From positions 744,001 to 808,000 of the forward strand of contig JBDWFY010000001.1 of NCBI GenBank assembly GCA_039976075.1: a stretch of 64,000 nucleotides of DNA. Direction: 5' to 3'. Position numbers and translations under genes: made by a program. Positions within the stretch are counted from its first letter, which is position 1, and the number at the start of each line of letters is the position of its first letter. A model generated the notes under the pieces. It was not told the origin of the DNA. It did no database searches and saw only the letters and a list, made by a program, of their open reading frames with translations. This stretch comes from JBDWFY01 sp039976075 (GTDB lineage: Bacteria; Pseudomonadota; Alphaproteobacteria; Rhizobiales; Stappiaceae). Shown piece by piece: positions 1 to 9,171 of the stretch.

Positions 1-1083
1 GCAAGCGACGCTTCGATGAATTTATCAAGATCTCCATCCAGTACGTCGCCCGGTGCTGTACTTTCCACACCGGTTCTCAGATCCTTGACCAGCTGATAAG
101 GCTGAAGCACATAGGAACGGATCTGATGTCCCCAGCCAATGTCGGTCTTTGCAGCTTCAGTCGCGCTGCTCTCGTCTTCTCGGCGCTGCAACTCTGCTTC
201 ATAGAGACGAGAGCGTAACATTTCCCACGCTGTAGCCCGGTTTTTGTGCTGCGACCGTTCGTTCTGGCACTGCACGACAATTCCCGAGGGAATGTGTGTA
301 ATCCGAACTGCAGAGTCCGTTGTGTTGACATGCTGCCCACCTGCACCCGACGCCCGGTAGGTGTCGATGCGCACCTCGCTTTCAGGTATGTCAATCTCAA
401 TGGTGTCATCAATGACTGGGTAACACCACACGCTGGCAAAACTCGTATGTCGCCGTGCCTGGCTGTCATATGGAGAGATTCTGACCAGTCTGTGCACACC
501 GGATTCGGTCTTGAGCCAACCGTACGCGTTAGCGCCTTTTACAAGCAGCGTCGCCGATTTTATGCCGGCTTCCTCACCATCGTGCATCTCAAGAATTTCA
601 ACTTTGTATTTTCGCTTGTCTGACCAACGCGCATACATCCGATTGAGCATGTTGGCCCAATCCTGGCTCTCAGTGCCCCCTGCCCCGGCATGGATTTCGA
701 CGTAACAATCGTTGGAGTCCGCTTCACCGGAAAGAAGCGTTTCAATCTGCTTCTTCGCCACTTCTTCCTGCAGCGTTCTCAGGGTTTCTTCCGCCTCAGT
801 AACGACGCTGTCGTCCCCTTCCATCTCTCCCAGTTCGATCAACTCGACACTGTCAGAAACTTCCTGCTCTATCCGGCGAACAGCGGAAATGGAATCTTCA
901 AGTTGCTGACGTTCACGCATCATTTTCTGGGCACGGCCGGAATCGTTCCACAGATCCGGATCTTCAGCCGCAGCGTTTAATTCATCAAGGCGAACCAGGG
1001 CTTTGTCCCAGTCAAAGATGCCTCCTCAGCAGGCTTACGGCCTGCTTGATTTCGTCGACAACGGCCTGATTTTCCGCGCGCAT
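1..1083 (-). CDS. prfB: Peptide chain release factor 2 (partial, programmed frameshift)
   Basis: RF2 reads UGA and UAA stop codons and triggers peptide release in the ribosome. The 3' end runs off the window: the last visible residues read DLDKFIEASLA, close to the RF2 C-terminus. Also visible are the catalytic GGQ loop (codons at 341-333, in SGAGGQHVNTT) and the stop-recognition region HRLVRISPYDS, where the usual SPF tripeptide is SPY. The reading frame starts at ATG 1083-1081, gives 23 sense codons and meets an in-frame TGA at 1014-1012. The remainder of the protein lies in the +1 frame from GAC at 1013, so the product needs a +1 shift, as in E. coli prfB. The frame was checked against the C-terminal codons. 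It lies 117 bp downstream of mrcA on the same strand, with a terminator between. Confidence 0.96.
1011..1026 (-). promoter_or_regulatory. RF2 programmed +1 frameshift site
   Basis: On the minus strand the sequence reads AGGAGG CAT CTT TGA C. This is the canonical prfB recoding site: an internal Shine-Dalgarno (1026-1021), a 3-nt spacer, the slippery CTT codon (1017-1015) and the in-frame UGA followed by C (1014-1011). When RF2 is scarce the ribosome slips at CTT UGA C and completes the protein, giving autoregulation. The shift joins 1083-1015 to 1013 onward. Seen directly; the mechanism is established for E. coli prfB. Confidence 0.97.
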
Positions 1084-1141
1084 CGTTTCCTCGTGACTAT
1101 CTGGAGATTGATTGAAAGTCTGATTCTTCCTACGTCTTGGC

Positions 1142-1176
1142 AGAAAGAAACCGCGACCATACCCAGATGATCGCGG
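1142..1176 (-). terminator. Rho-independent terminator after mrcA
   Basis: On the minus strand a 10-bp stem (CCGCGATCAT paired with ATGGTCGCGG, one G·U pair) with a 6-nt loop is followed by the T-rich run TTTCTTTCT. It lies in the mrcA-prfB gap, so prfB probably has its own promoter or depends on read-through. Confidence 0.75.
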
Positions 1177-1200
1177 CCTGTAAACCTGGCTGAAATGGCG

Positions 1201-3672
1201 TTAATAGAGGCCGCCGGTTGCTCCGGTAACAGCCCGCTCTGCTTCGGGTGAAACGGTGCGCTGAATTCCCAACACATCCTCGTACCCAATAACCGAATAA
1301 GTATCGGGAGGATACGTACCGGGCTTGAATGCCTCAAGAATCGAGCCGGGAGTTCCGGCCGGAGCACTCAGACCTGTGCGCCGGTTGATGGAAATCAGGT
1401 TGATTCCTTGAGGCACCCGGAATTCGACTGCCGGCTGATCAGCCAGCGCTTCCTTCATAAATTCGGTGAAGATCGGTGCCGCAATCTGACCGCCGGTAGC
1501 ACCACGTCCCATACGGCGCGGCTTGTCGTATCCAACGAAGACTCCAACTGCCAGATCCGGCGAATAACCGACGAACCAGGCGTCTTTTTCGTCGTTGGTC
1601 GTTCCGGTTTTACCCGCGATTGGCCGTCCGACTTCCCGAACCACAGGAGCAGTTCCTCTTTGAACCACCCCTTCCATCATGGATGTGATCTGGTAGGCCG
1701 TCATCGGGTCAAGCACCTGCTCGCGGTTATCGACCAGTTCAGGCTCTTCCTGATCGGCCCACTTGTCCGCTGCGCAATCATCGCACATGCGCTCTTCGTG
1801 TTTGAAGATCGTTTTACCGTGGCGATCCTGAATTCGATCAATAAGCGTTGGCTTCACCTTGCGGCCGCCATTGGCCATCATACTATAGGCGGACGTCAGT
1901 CTCAGCACGGTTGTCTCACCAGCGCCCAGAGACATCGACAACACTTCCTGCATATTGTCATATATGCCGAAACGCCTTGAATATTCCGCCACTGTCGGCA
2001 TGCCCATGTCCTGCGCCAACCGAACGGTCATCACATTTCGCGATAGTTCGATTCCGGTCCTGAGCGTCGATGGACCATAATACTTGTTGCTGTAGTTTGA
2101 TGGACGCCAGATACCCTGACTTCCGCCCTGCTGCACTTCAATCGGAGCGTCCATCACAACGCTGGAAGGCGTGTAACCCTGATCCAGCGCTGCTGCGTAA
2201 ACGAAAGGTTTGAAGGAGGATCCAGGTTGACGATACGCCTGTGTAGCGCGGTTGAACTCGCTTTGGGCAAAACTGAAACCACCGGAAAGAGCCAACACAC
2301 GACCTGTATAGGGGTCCATGGCAATCAGTGCTCCGGAAATTTCCGGAACCTGCTGCAATTTCCAGCGATTGCTGGTTCCCGCCAAAGCTTCCTGTTTCTC
2401 CACGTAAACAATGTCTCCGACATTGAGGACATCGCCAACCACTTTGGGAGCGCCACCATTTTCACCACGCGCCCACTTCATGTCACCGAATGACAAAATG
2501 CCTGTTTCGCGTTCGGACGCGAGTTTTCCGGTGAGTTCTGTCAGTGGCTGGATACCGATATTGGCAGTTTCATCGGCCACTTCCAGAACAACACCCATTT
2601 TCCACTCAGGGACATCACTCAAAAGATCGATTTCCTTGAATGCTTCGCCCCAATCGGCAATTGCACTGATATCCACCGAGCTGATGGGTCCGCGCCACCG
2701 CCCGCGTTGCCGATCAAATTTAATCAGACCATCCATAAGGGCTTTGCGGGCCAGTATCTGCAATTCGGGATCGAGTGTCGTTCGAACGGACAGGCCACCA
2801 CCGTATAGCCGTTCCTCTCCGTAAAGCCCGGCCAATTCGCGGCGCACTTCTTCCGAAAAATAGTCCGAAGCAAAGAGAAATGTTTCTTTGGGACGAGGTT
2901 TGAAATTAAGCGGCTCAGATTTGGTTCTATCAGCCTCTTCGTGGGTCACATATCCGTTGACCGCCATGCGATCGAGCACCCAGTTGCGTCGCTCCAGCGC
3001 CTGTTCCCGTTTCTTGATCGGATGATAATTGTTGGGCGCTTTCGGCAAGGCTGCCAGATAGGCCATTTCGGCCAGCGTCAGTTCATGAACAGATTTATCG
3101 AAATACATAAGCGAGGCAGCGGCCACTCCATAGGCGCCAATTCCGAGGTATATCTCATTTAGATAGAGCTCGAGAATTTCGTCCTTCGAGTAGGTCTGCT
3201 CGATTCGCATCGCAAGAATCGCTTCTTTCATCTTGCGCTCATAGCTGACTTCGTTAGTGAAAAAGAAGTTTTTGGCAACCTGCTGGGTGATCGTTGACGC
3301 CCCGACCGGGCGCCGGCCTGAGCCATAGTTCTGAACGTTTTGAACCATTGCCTTGGCGATACCGGAAAAATCCAGCCCGCCATGGCTGTAAAAATTCTTG
3401 TCCTCCGCCGACAGGTAAGCCTGCTTCAACTTCTCTGGCACGGCCTGTATGGGCAGGAACATTCTGCGTTCACGTGCATATTCCGCCATTAGCTGACCGT
3501 CAGATGCATGAACACGGGTCATGACCGGCGGCTCATAGTTCTTCAACGCACTATAATCCGGCAAATCTGCAGAAACGTGCGTGAGATACATCCACACGCC
3601 GGCTGAGATCAGCAGGAAAAAAACGGCTCCGATACCAAAGAAGTATCCAAAGAGCTTTACCAAAAATTTCAT
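1201..3672 (-). CDS. mrcA: Penicillin-binding protein 1A (bifunctional transglycosylase/transpeptidase)
   Basis: This class A PBP (823 aa) polymerises lipid II glycan strands and cross-links the stem peptides on the outer face of the inner membrane. An N-terminal membrane anchor (about residues 7-30) precedes the GT51 transglycosylase domain, whose catalytic glutamate is E90 in SAEDKNFYSHGG. An OB-like linker follows, then the transpeptidase domain with SxxK (SSFK in QPGSSFKPF), SxN (SRN) and KTGTT motifs. Length and motif order fit alphaproteobacterial PBP1A. It lies downstream of the amidase gene and upstream of prfB, the usual Hyphomicrobiales order. A likely terminator follows the stop codon. 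Confidence 0.97.
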   Translation of the reverse strand: MKFLVKLFGYFFGIGAVFFLLISAGVWMYLTHVSADLPDYSALKNYEPPVMTRVHASDGQLMAEYARERRMFLPIQAVPEKLKQAYLSAEDKNFYSHGGLDFSGIAKAMVQNVQNYGSGRRPVGASTITQQVAKNFFFTNEVSYERKMKEAILAMRIEQTYSKDEILELYLNEIYLGIGAYGVAAASLMYFDKSVHELTLAEMAYLAALPKAPNNYHPIKKREQALERRNWVLDRMAVNGYVTHEEADRTKSEPLNFKPRPKETFLFASDYFSEEVRRELAGLYGEERLYGGGLSVRTTLDPELQILARKALMDGLIKFDRQRGRWRGPISSVDISAIADWGEAFKEIDLLSDVPEWKMGVVLEVADETANIGIQPLTELTGKLASERETGILSFGDMKWARGENGGAPKVVGDVLNVGDIVYVEKQEALAGTSNRWKLQQVPEISGALIAMDPYTGRVLALSGGFSFAQSEFNRATQAYRQPGSSFKPFVYAAALDQGYTPSSVVMDAPIEVQQGGSQGIWRPSNYSNKYYGPSTLRTGIELSRNVMTVRLAQDMGMPTVAEYSRRFGIYDNMQEVLSMSLGAGETTVLRLTSAYSMMANGGRKVKPTLIDRIQDRHGKTIFKHEERMCDDCAADKWADQEEPELVDNREQVLDPMTAYQITSMMEGVVQRGTAPVVREVGRPIAGKTGTTNDEKDAWFVGYSPDLAVGVFVGYDKPRRMGRGATGGQIAAPIFTEFMKEALADQPAVEFRVPQGINLISINRRTGLSAPAGTPGSILEAFKPGTYPPDTYSVIGYEDVLGIQRTVSPEAERAVTGATGGLY

Positions 3673-3729
3673 ATCGCCGGGCTCATTCAGTTTCCGGGTC
3701 TAGCCAGACCATCTTGCCTGTCTGGCGGG

Positions 3730-3794
3730 AAATGGTGTTTTTCAGATTTCCAGTTAGCTGGAATTGTTGTGCCTGAATTTATTGAACACCATTT
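3730..3794. repeat. Nested inverted repeat in the amidase-mrcA gap
   Basis: AAATGGTGTT (3730-3739) and AACACCATTT (3785-3794) are perfect 10-bp inverted repeats 45 nt apart. Between them lies a small hairpin, TTCCAG-TTAG-CTGGAA (3748-3763). There is no T-run, so it is not a standard terminator. It sits in the upstream region of mrcA, within the 221-bp gap 3673-3893, which holds no gene that I can see. Confidence 0.45.
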
Positions 3795-3893
3795 GCACTT
3801 GTTACCTTTAGCAGCTGCATCTGTTACAAATTGGGCGATGCTGTGACTTCGCTTCGAAGACGTCGGTTTTTCATGTCAACGCAACTGCTTACT

Positions 3894-5117
3894 CTATTCT
3901 TCGCTTTTGGCCAATCGCGGACGAAAAAAATTATTCACAGACGATAACACAGCTTCCGCTGCACGGGCCTGCCATTCTTCTGAAATCAGAAGTTTTTCAT
4001 CCAACTTGTTGGAAAGATATCCCAATTCAACAAGAACCGACGGAATATCGGGTGCCTTCAAAACGATAAAACCGGCAGAGCGTCTTGGATTCTTGATCAT
4101 CTTCGACGCTCCCGACATCTCCTTAACCAGCAATCGCGAGTAAAGGGCTGAAAAATTTCGTGTTTCACGCCGGGCGAGGTCAATGAGTATATCACTGACG
4201 TCGTCAGGCTCTTTTTCGAGATCGATCCCAGCAATCAAATCGGATTTGTTCTCCTTTTCAGCCAGTGCACGAGCCACATCGTCGCTTGCCGTCTCAGACA
4301 ATGTATAGACTGTCGCCCCTCTCACATATTTTTGATTGACACTATCTGCGTGGATAGAGATGAACAGGTCGGCATGTTTGCCTCGTGCATAATCCACACG
4401 TTTCGACAATGAGAGGAAACGGTCATCTTCCCGTGTCAGAAACACATCGTACGCACCGCTTTCCTCAAGTTTTCGTTTCAAAATACTGCTGAAATTCAAA
4501 ACAATCGATTTTTCAAGCACACCCGAAGAGCCTCGTGCACCGGTGTCCAAACCGCCATGACCGGGATCAATGACGACAACAGGGCGTGTTGACTTGCCTG
4601 CGTCTCGAACGGACTTTCGGTCACTTTTTCGTGCCTGGCCAGCTTCAAGATCCTCTCTTTTAGCTGCCGTTCTTTTGACTTCCTCCAGAAAAAAGTCCCG
4701 GGAAGTTTTTACCAAATCGATGACCATGCGCGCCGGTTGATCGTCGATCGGTGGCAAAATGAAGGACTTATCTATCTTTACCGGCTGATTCGTATCAAGA
4801 ACCACGCGAGATTTTCCCGGCGCAAACAAGCCATATCGCCACACATCGACAAGCCCCCGGCCTTCTTGCCCGGCTCCCCTTGGTAGATCAAACCTGGTTT
4901 GAGGCATATCGATGATAACGCGATAAGGATCGGCCAACACCGAAACATTGAACGACACCGTTTCGCTTAAATCGGCGACAAAGCGCGTACGGGTGCTGTC
5001 CCCAGCCACTCTTGCTGCCGAGGCAACAGGCAATTCATTAGCCTGTGCAACAAATGAGCCAGGACTTCCCCAGGCAAACAGTATCAATATCGTTATGGTT
5101 GCCAGAACGTTCCGCAT
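3894..5117 (-). CDS. N-acetylmuramoyl-L-alanine amidase, AmiC type
   Basis: This enzyme cleaves the amide bond between N-acetylmuramic acid and the stem peptide of peptidoglycan, usually at the septum. The 407-aa protein has a signal peptide (about residues 1-27), an AMIN domain (about 30-140) that targets the septum or peptidoglycan in this family, a charged linker, and a zinc Amidase_3 domain (about 178-395). Zn ligands are visible as H187 in DPGHGG, E202 in VLEKS and H256 in SIHADS; the catalytic glutamate is in VLVELGYLSN. Its position next to mrcA and rne is conserved in Hyphomicrobiales. I give no symbol because amiA/B/C naming does not transfer reliably outside enterobacteria. Confidence 0.95.
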   Translation of the reverse strand: MRNVLATITILILFAWGSPGSFVAQANELPVASAARVAGDSTRTRFVADLSETVSFNVSVLADPYRVIIDMPQTRFDLPRGAGQEGRGLVDVWRYGLFAPGKSRVVLDTNQPVKIDKSFILPPIDDQPARMVIDLVKTSRDFFLEEVKRTAAKREDLEAGQARKSDRKSVRDAGKSTRPVVVIDPGHGGLDTGARGSSGVLEKSIVLNFSSILKRKLEESGAYDVFLTREDDRFLSLSKRVDYARGKHADLFISIHADSVNQKYVRGATVYTLSETASDDVARALAEKENKSDLIAGIDLEKEPDDVSDILIDLARRETRNFSALYSRLLVKEMSGASKMIKNPRRSAGFIVLKAPDIPSVLVELGYLSNKLDEKLLISEEWQARAAEAVLSSVNNFFRPRLAKSEE

Positions 5118-5787
5118 CTGCCCTAAAACCGTTTGCGCCTTGCTGGCGCGCTATCCAGCCTTCCAGTTGAGGATATGCCATCCATGGTTAACCATTTGTT
5201 GAGAAATTCCTGTAACCAAATTCTCACATCCTGATTTTTTCCAACGCTTGCCAACAGCTCTTAGCAATCGTAAAAGGAAATTACGGATTTAGGTTTCACT
5301 TCGACTCAAATTCCCTCGCCGTGTTCGGACGGAACGGAATTGGACTAAGGCAATCAGCACTTAGCCGACTTCCCCAAAAAGGCACCGTTCGAAAAATGGG
5401 TGAGCCCGGCGATGCGACGCTGGAGAGTTGAAACGGTATAGCCACCCCTGCACGTTAATGCCCGAAGTTTTGGGAAAGCGGCAGGGCCCAGGCAAAATAA
5501 TCCCAGATCTGATGCGCCCTGGCGCTATTGGACACAATAACCGGGCGCAGCGGCCCGGTAGCACAAGGTAATTAAACGGACGGTACGATGCAGTTGTACA
5601 CGCAAAAGATGGGAGAATACAGAAACCTGGAGCGGGAAATCGCCCGGGTTCTTGAGTATTTCCTGTTTGCCGGTCCGATTTTCATGAGTCTTTTAACAAT
5701 CAAACACAACAGCAATCCCGATCGGGAGAGGACCGAAAAAACGCGATACGCGCCGGTCCCACGCGGTGATTGCGGAGAAAATCCTAA
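5118..5787 (+). promoter_or_regulatory. Long intergenic region and probable rne leader
   Basis: This 670-bp gap separates the divergent amidase and rne genes and should hold both promoters. No gene is convincing here. On the plus strand a GC-rich hairpin lies at 5540-5559 (ACCGGGC, 6-nt loop, GCCCGGT) and a palindrome CCCGATCGGG at about 5718-5727. Long structured 5' UTRs that mediate autoregulation by RNase E are known for rne in enterobacteria; a similar role here is inference only. An open frame from ATG 5588 runs into rne in another frame and I do not call it. Confidence 0.5.
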
Positions 5788-8589
5788 ATGGCGAATAAGA
5801 TGCTTATCGATGCGGCGCACCCGGAGGAGACCCGGGTGGTTGTTGTCCGCGGCAACAGAGTTGAAGAGTTCGATTTTGAGGCCGCAAACAGAAAGCAGTT
5901 ACGCGGTAACATATACTTAGCAAAAGTAACGAGGGTCGAACCCTCTCTACAGGCTGCCTTTGTCGAATATGGCGGCAATAGACACGGTTTTCTGGCCTTC
6001 AGCGAAATACATCCAGATTATTACCAGATCCCTCTTGCCGACAGACAGGCCCTCTTCGAGGAAGAGGCAATTGAGGAAGAAGAACCCGATTCGGAAAATG
6101 TTTCGATCGCTGCAAGCGCCAAATCCGAGAAACTGTCTTCGGAAATAACCGAAGATTCGGAAATTAGCGAAGACAATGCTGATGACTCGGACCAGTCTGA
6201 TAGTGCCGAAGACACGACAGCCAATGCGACCGACGAATCCGAGACGCCGACAGAACCCGGTGGTCAGTCGGATGACGCTGAGCAGGTTTCGCAGCTCCAA
6301 AGCGATGAACCAACGAATTCTGATGCGGTCGTCGCAGACACAGAGATGGCTGATGTAGAAGCAGCGGAGGTAGCTTCCGAATCGGAGAGCGCTGACGAAG
6401 AAACTGAAGATGATGATCTGACATTGGAAAATTCCGCAAACGCTTCGGAAGTTGATGAAGCGCAAGCGGACACCGATGACGATTCTGAAGACGAAGATGA
6501 TCAGGTAGAATCCGTAGGCGCAGAAGATGCCATGGAAGAAGTTCCCGTTCGGGCGCGCCGACCGCGAAAACACTACAAGATTCAAGAAGTCATCAAGCGT
6601 CGTCAGGTACTGCTGGTTCAGGTCGTAAAAGAAGAGCGCGGCAACAAGGGTGCCGCCCTGACAACCTATCTTTCTCTTGCCGGCCGATATTCGGTGCTAA
6701 TGCCCAATACGGCGAGAGGTGGCGGTATCAGCCGTAAAATTACAGCGCCAGCCGATCGGAAACGTCTGAAGAAAATTGCTTCGGAGCTGGAGGTTCCGGA
6801 GGGCATGGGCGTAATCCTGCGTACAGCGGGTGCGATGCGCACCAAAGCGGAGATCAAGCGCGATTTTGAATACCTGCTTCGCCTTTGGGAAAACGTCCGA
6901 GAACTGACGCTTGCATCTGCCGCCCCGTGCCTCGTTTATGAAGAAGGCAGTTTGATCAAGCGCTCTATCCGGGATCTTTATAACAAGGATATCGAGGAAG
7001 TGCTTGTTTCCGGAGATGAGGGGTACCGGGAAGCCAAGGACTTCATGCGCATGCTCATGCCGAGCCACGCAAAGAATGTTCAGCCTTATCGCGATGCTGC
7101 GCCGCTTTTTACCCGATTTGGCATTGAATCCCAGCTGGATGCAATGTTCTCCCCCGAAGTGACGCTCAGATCAGGTGGATACATTGTCATCAACCAGACC
7201 GAAGCGCTGGTTTCCATCGATGTGAACTCCGGTAAGTCGACACGTGAGCACAGCATTGAAGACACTGCAGTTCAGACCAATCTGGAGGCTGCTGAAGAAG
7301 TCGCGCGACAGCTTCGACTGCGCGATCTTGCAGGGCTGATTGTCATCGACTTCATCGATATGGAGGAGAACAGGAACAATCGCGCTGTCGAGCGGAAAAT
7401 GAAAGATTGCCTGAAGTCGGATCGGGCGCGCATACAAGTAGGCAGAATTTCGCATTTCGGCCTGCTGGAAATGTCGCGTCAAAGGATCCGCACTGGTGTT
7501 CTGGAAAGTTCCACCGAGCATTGCCCGCATTGTCATGGTACCGGCATTGTGCGCTCGACAGAATCCGTAGCGCTCCATGTCCTGCGTTCACTGGAAGATT
7601 TTCTGCTCAAAGGCGTTTCGAACCACCTTACCGTCAGAACACGGACGGCTGTTTCCCTCTATATATTGAATCAGAAACGGGTGCATCTGGCAGAGTTGGA
7701 GCAGCGGTTTGGCTTGACGGTTATCGTCACAGCCGACGAAGCCCTGCAGACGCAGCATTATGTTATCGAACGCAACGAACCTGTTGAACCCAGAGCCGTT
7801 ACGGTTGAAGCTGCGGTCACTGTTCAGCCCGACACAATAGAACCTGTAGCCAAGCCGTCCTTCGATGCGGAGGAAGAAGAAGATACAGGTGGCCGCAAAC
7901 GCAAACGTCGGCGCCGGAAACGCAGCAGAAATGGCAACAATACCTTTGCCGAAAATGCTGGTGACCAGGAAACAGAGACGAAAACGGCAGGCTCCGAACT
8001 GGAGCCCGGAACCGAAGACGCAGAAATTACGGCTGAAGCTGATGGGTCCACTGTAGAGAGCGACTCCGATGGCGATGGACGGAAAAAGAGACGCCGTGGT
8101 AGACGCGGAGGTCGTCGCAGTCGCCGGAGCCGGGATGGCGAAGACAATCTGCAAAGGGAAGGCCAGGCAGAAAATGCACCTGCCGAGGTTACCGTCGCTA
8201 ATAACGATGCCACACAGGCCGAAAGCGCAGTAGAAAGCACTGCGGAAAGCGACGCGGCTTCTGCTGACACGGATGCCAATCCCGAGCCGGTGAACAGCGG
8301 TACGGAGAGCGAGACAGTCCAGAGCGACGTTTCGTCTGACTCATCATCCGAGAATGAAGATGGCGGTGTTCGGCATATCCCGATTACCGTTAGCGACACG
8401 AGCAGCACTCCGTCTGAAGAAGTACTTTCCAATGGGGAAACCAACGGAAAGCAGCCACAACCCGAAACCGTAGCTGCGACACAGCCGGAAGACGAAGCCG
8501 CACAAACTGCGGATACTGCCGAAGCGCCCCAAGACGAAAAACCGCGCAGTAAACGAGGTGGATGGTGGCAACGCCGGTCGTTTTTCTAA
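5788..8589 (+). CDS. rne: Ribonuclease E
   Basis: This is the endoribonuclease at the core of mRNA decay and rRNA/tRNA processing, and the probable degradosome scaffold (933 aa). The N-terminal S1 domain starts about residue 35 and is split by a strongly acidic insertion (about residues 90-250, rich in E, D, S and T); S1 then resumes as KHYKIQEVIKRRQVLLVQV. The catalytic Mg-binding aspartates are D478 (SIDVNSGK) and D521 (VIDFIDM). The Zn-link is CPHC at 579-582 (CPHCHGTG). The C-terminal third is low complexity, with two arginine-rich blocks (GRKRKRRRRKR and KKRRRGRRGGRRSRR) likely to bind RNA. The start is ATG 5788 behind GGAGAAAATCCTAA. Confidence 0.97.
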   Translation: MANKMLIDAAHPEETRVVVVRGNRVEEFDFEAANRKQLRGNIYLAKVTRVEPSLQAAFVEYGGNRHGFLAFSEIHPDYYQIPLADRQALFEEEAIEEEEPDSENVSIAASAKSEKLSSEITEDSEISEDNADDSDQSDSAEDTTANATDESETPTEPGGQSDDAEQVSQLQSDEPTNSDAVVADTEMADVEAAEVASESESADEETEDDDLTLENSANASEVDEAQADTDDDSEDEDDQVESVGAEDAMEEVPVRARRPRKHYKIQEVIKRRQVLLVQVVKEERGNKGAALTTYLSLAGRYSVLMPNTARGGGISRKITAPADRKRLKKIASELEVPEGMGVILRTAGAMRTKAEIKRDFEYLLRLWENVRELTLASAAPCLVYEEGSLIKRSIRDLYNKDIEEVLVSGDEGYREAKDFMRMLMPSHAKNVQPYRDAAPLFTRFGIESQLDAMFSPEVTLRSGGYIVINQTEALVSIDVNSGKSTREHSIEDTAVQTNLEAAEEVARQLRLRDLAGLIVIDFIDMEENRNNRAVERKMKDCLKSDRARIQVGRISHFGLLEMSRQRIRTGVLESSTEHCPHCHGTGIVRSTESVALHVLRSLEDFLLKGVSNHLTVRTRTAVSLYILNQKRVHLAELEQRFGLTVIVTADEALQTQHYVIERNEPVEPRAVTVEAAVTVQPDTIEPVAKPSFDAEEEEDTGGRKRKRRRRKRSRNGNNTFAENAGDQETETKTAGSELEPGTEDAEITAEADGSTVESDSDGDGRKKRRRGRRGGRRSRRSRDGEDNLQREGQAENAPAEVTVANNDATQAESAVESTAESDAASADTDANPEPVNSGTESETVQSDVSSDSSSENEDGGVRHIPITVSDTSSTPSEEVLSNGETNGKQPQPETVAATQPEDEAAQTADTAEAPQDEKPRSKRGGWWQRRSFF

Positions 8590-8654
8590 CCGGCAGTAAC
8601 CGTTTGGTTTTTATCAGAATCTGAATGGCCGGTTTAGCGGCGTCAGTTTCATTG

Positions 8655-8694
8655 TGACCGCTCAGATTCCACTATCTGAGCGGTCATATTTTAT
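8655..8694 (+). terminator. Terminator after rne
   Basis: A perfect 13-bp inverted repeat (TGACCGCTCAGAT, 6-nt loop, ATCTGAGCGGTCA; 8655-8686) is followed by TATTTTAT. It lies 66 bp after the rne stop codon. Confidence 0.85.
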
Positions 8695-8699
8695 AATGG

Positions 8700-9171
8700 T
8701 CAAACAGTCCGTCTGTAATCCTTTGATCCATTAAATCCAGCTACCTCGACAAAAGCGTGCTTTATTGCAATTGCAGCATTTTCAGTAAACATGTGTATAA
8801 ATAAGAAATATTTATGTATTAATCGAATAGAACAAATAATAATATCCAAATATATATGATTATTATTCGCATAAATCTCACTAATTCAATTTTTATTTAC
8901 ATGCCGTAAACTTAAAACATAGATATAATTCTGATGCGACATTCTTTATCGAGAAAATACGCCTAAGAAGTCCATATATATTTTGATATTTCGATTATAA
9001 TATCGGAACAAACGTTTTATACTTCAACGTAATTATCGAAAACACGAATAGTAACAAATACGCTTGATATTATAGACAATATCACAGTAGCATCAGCAAA
9101 CATTTGAATTGCAACCTTACTGAGCGTGCGCCCTTAACTGCTGGCTGGCTGCTCCATATGGGGAGGTTTAA
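8700..9171. other. AT-rich gene desert upstream of the cfa-like gene
   Basis: This is the rest of the 582-bp gap between rne and the next gene. From about 8740 to 9120 it is strikingly AT-rich, with many TATA/ATAT runs, unlike the coding DNA on both sides. Only very short open frames occur and no RNA gene is apparent. It probably holds the promoter region of the downstream gene, and such DNA is a typical target for AT-preferring silencers such as the MucR/Ros family of Hyphomicrobiales (inference). Confidence 0.6.

Noticed and set aside
5588..5920. Possible 110-codon upstream frame in the rne leader
   Set aside because: It runs out of frame into rne, has no clear Shine-Dalgarno, and its second half is only the shifted rne reading.
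7824..8444. Open frame of 206 codons, serine-rich, on the minus strand
   Set aside because: It is the mirror of the low-complexity C-terminal part of rne; the composition is explained by the reverse strand of acidic and basic codons.
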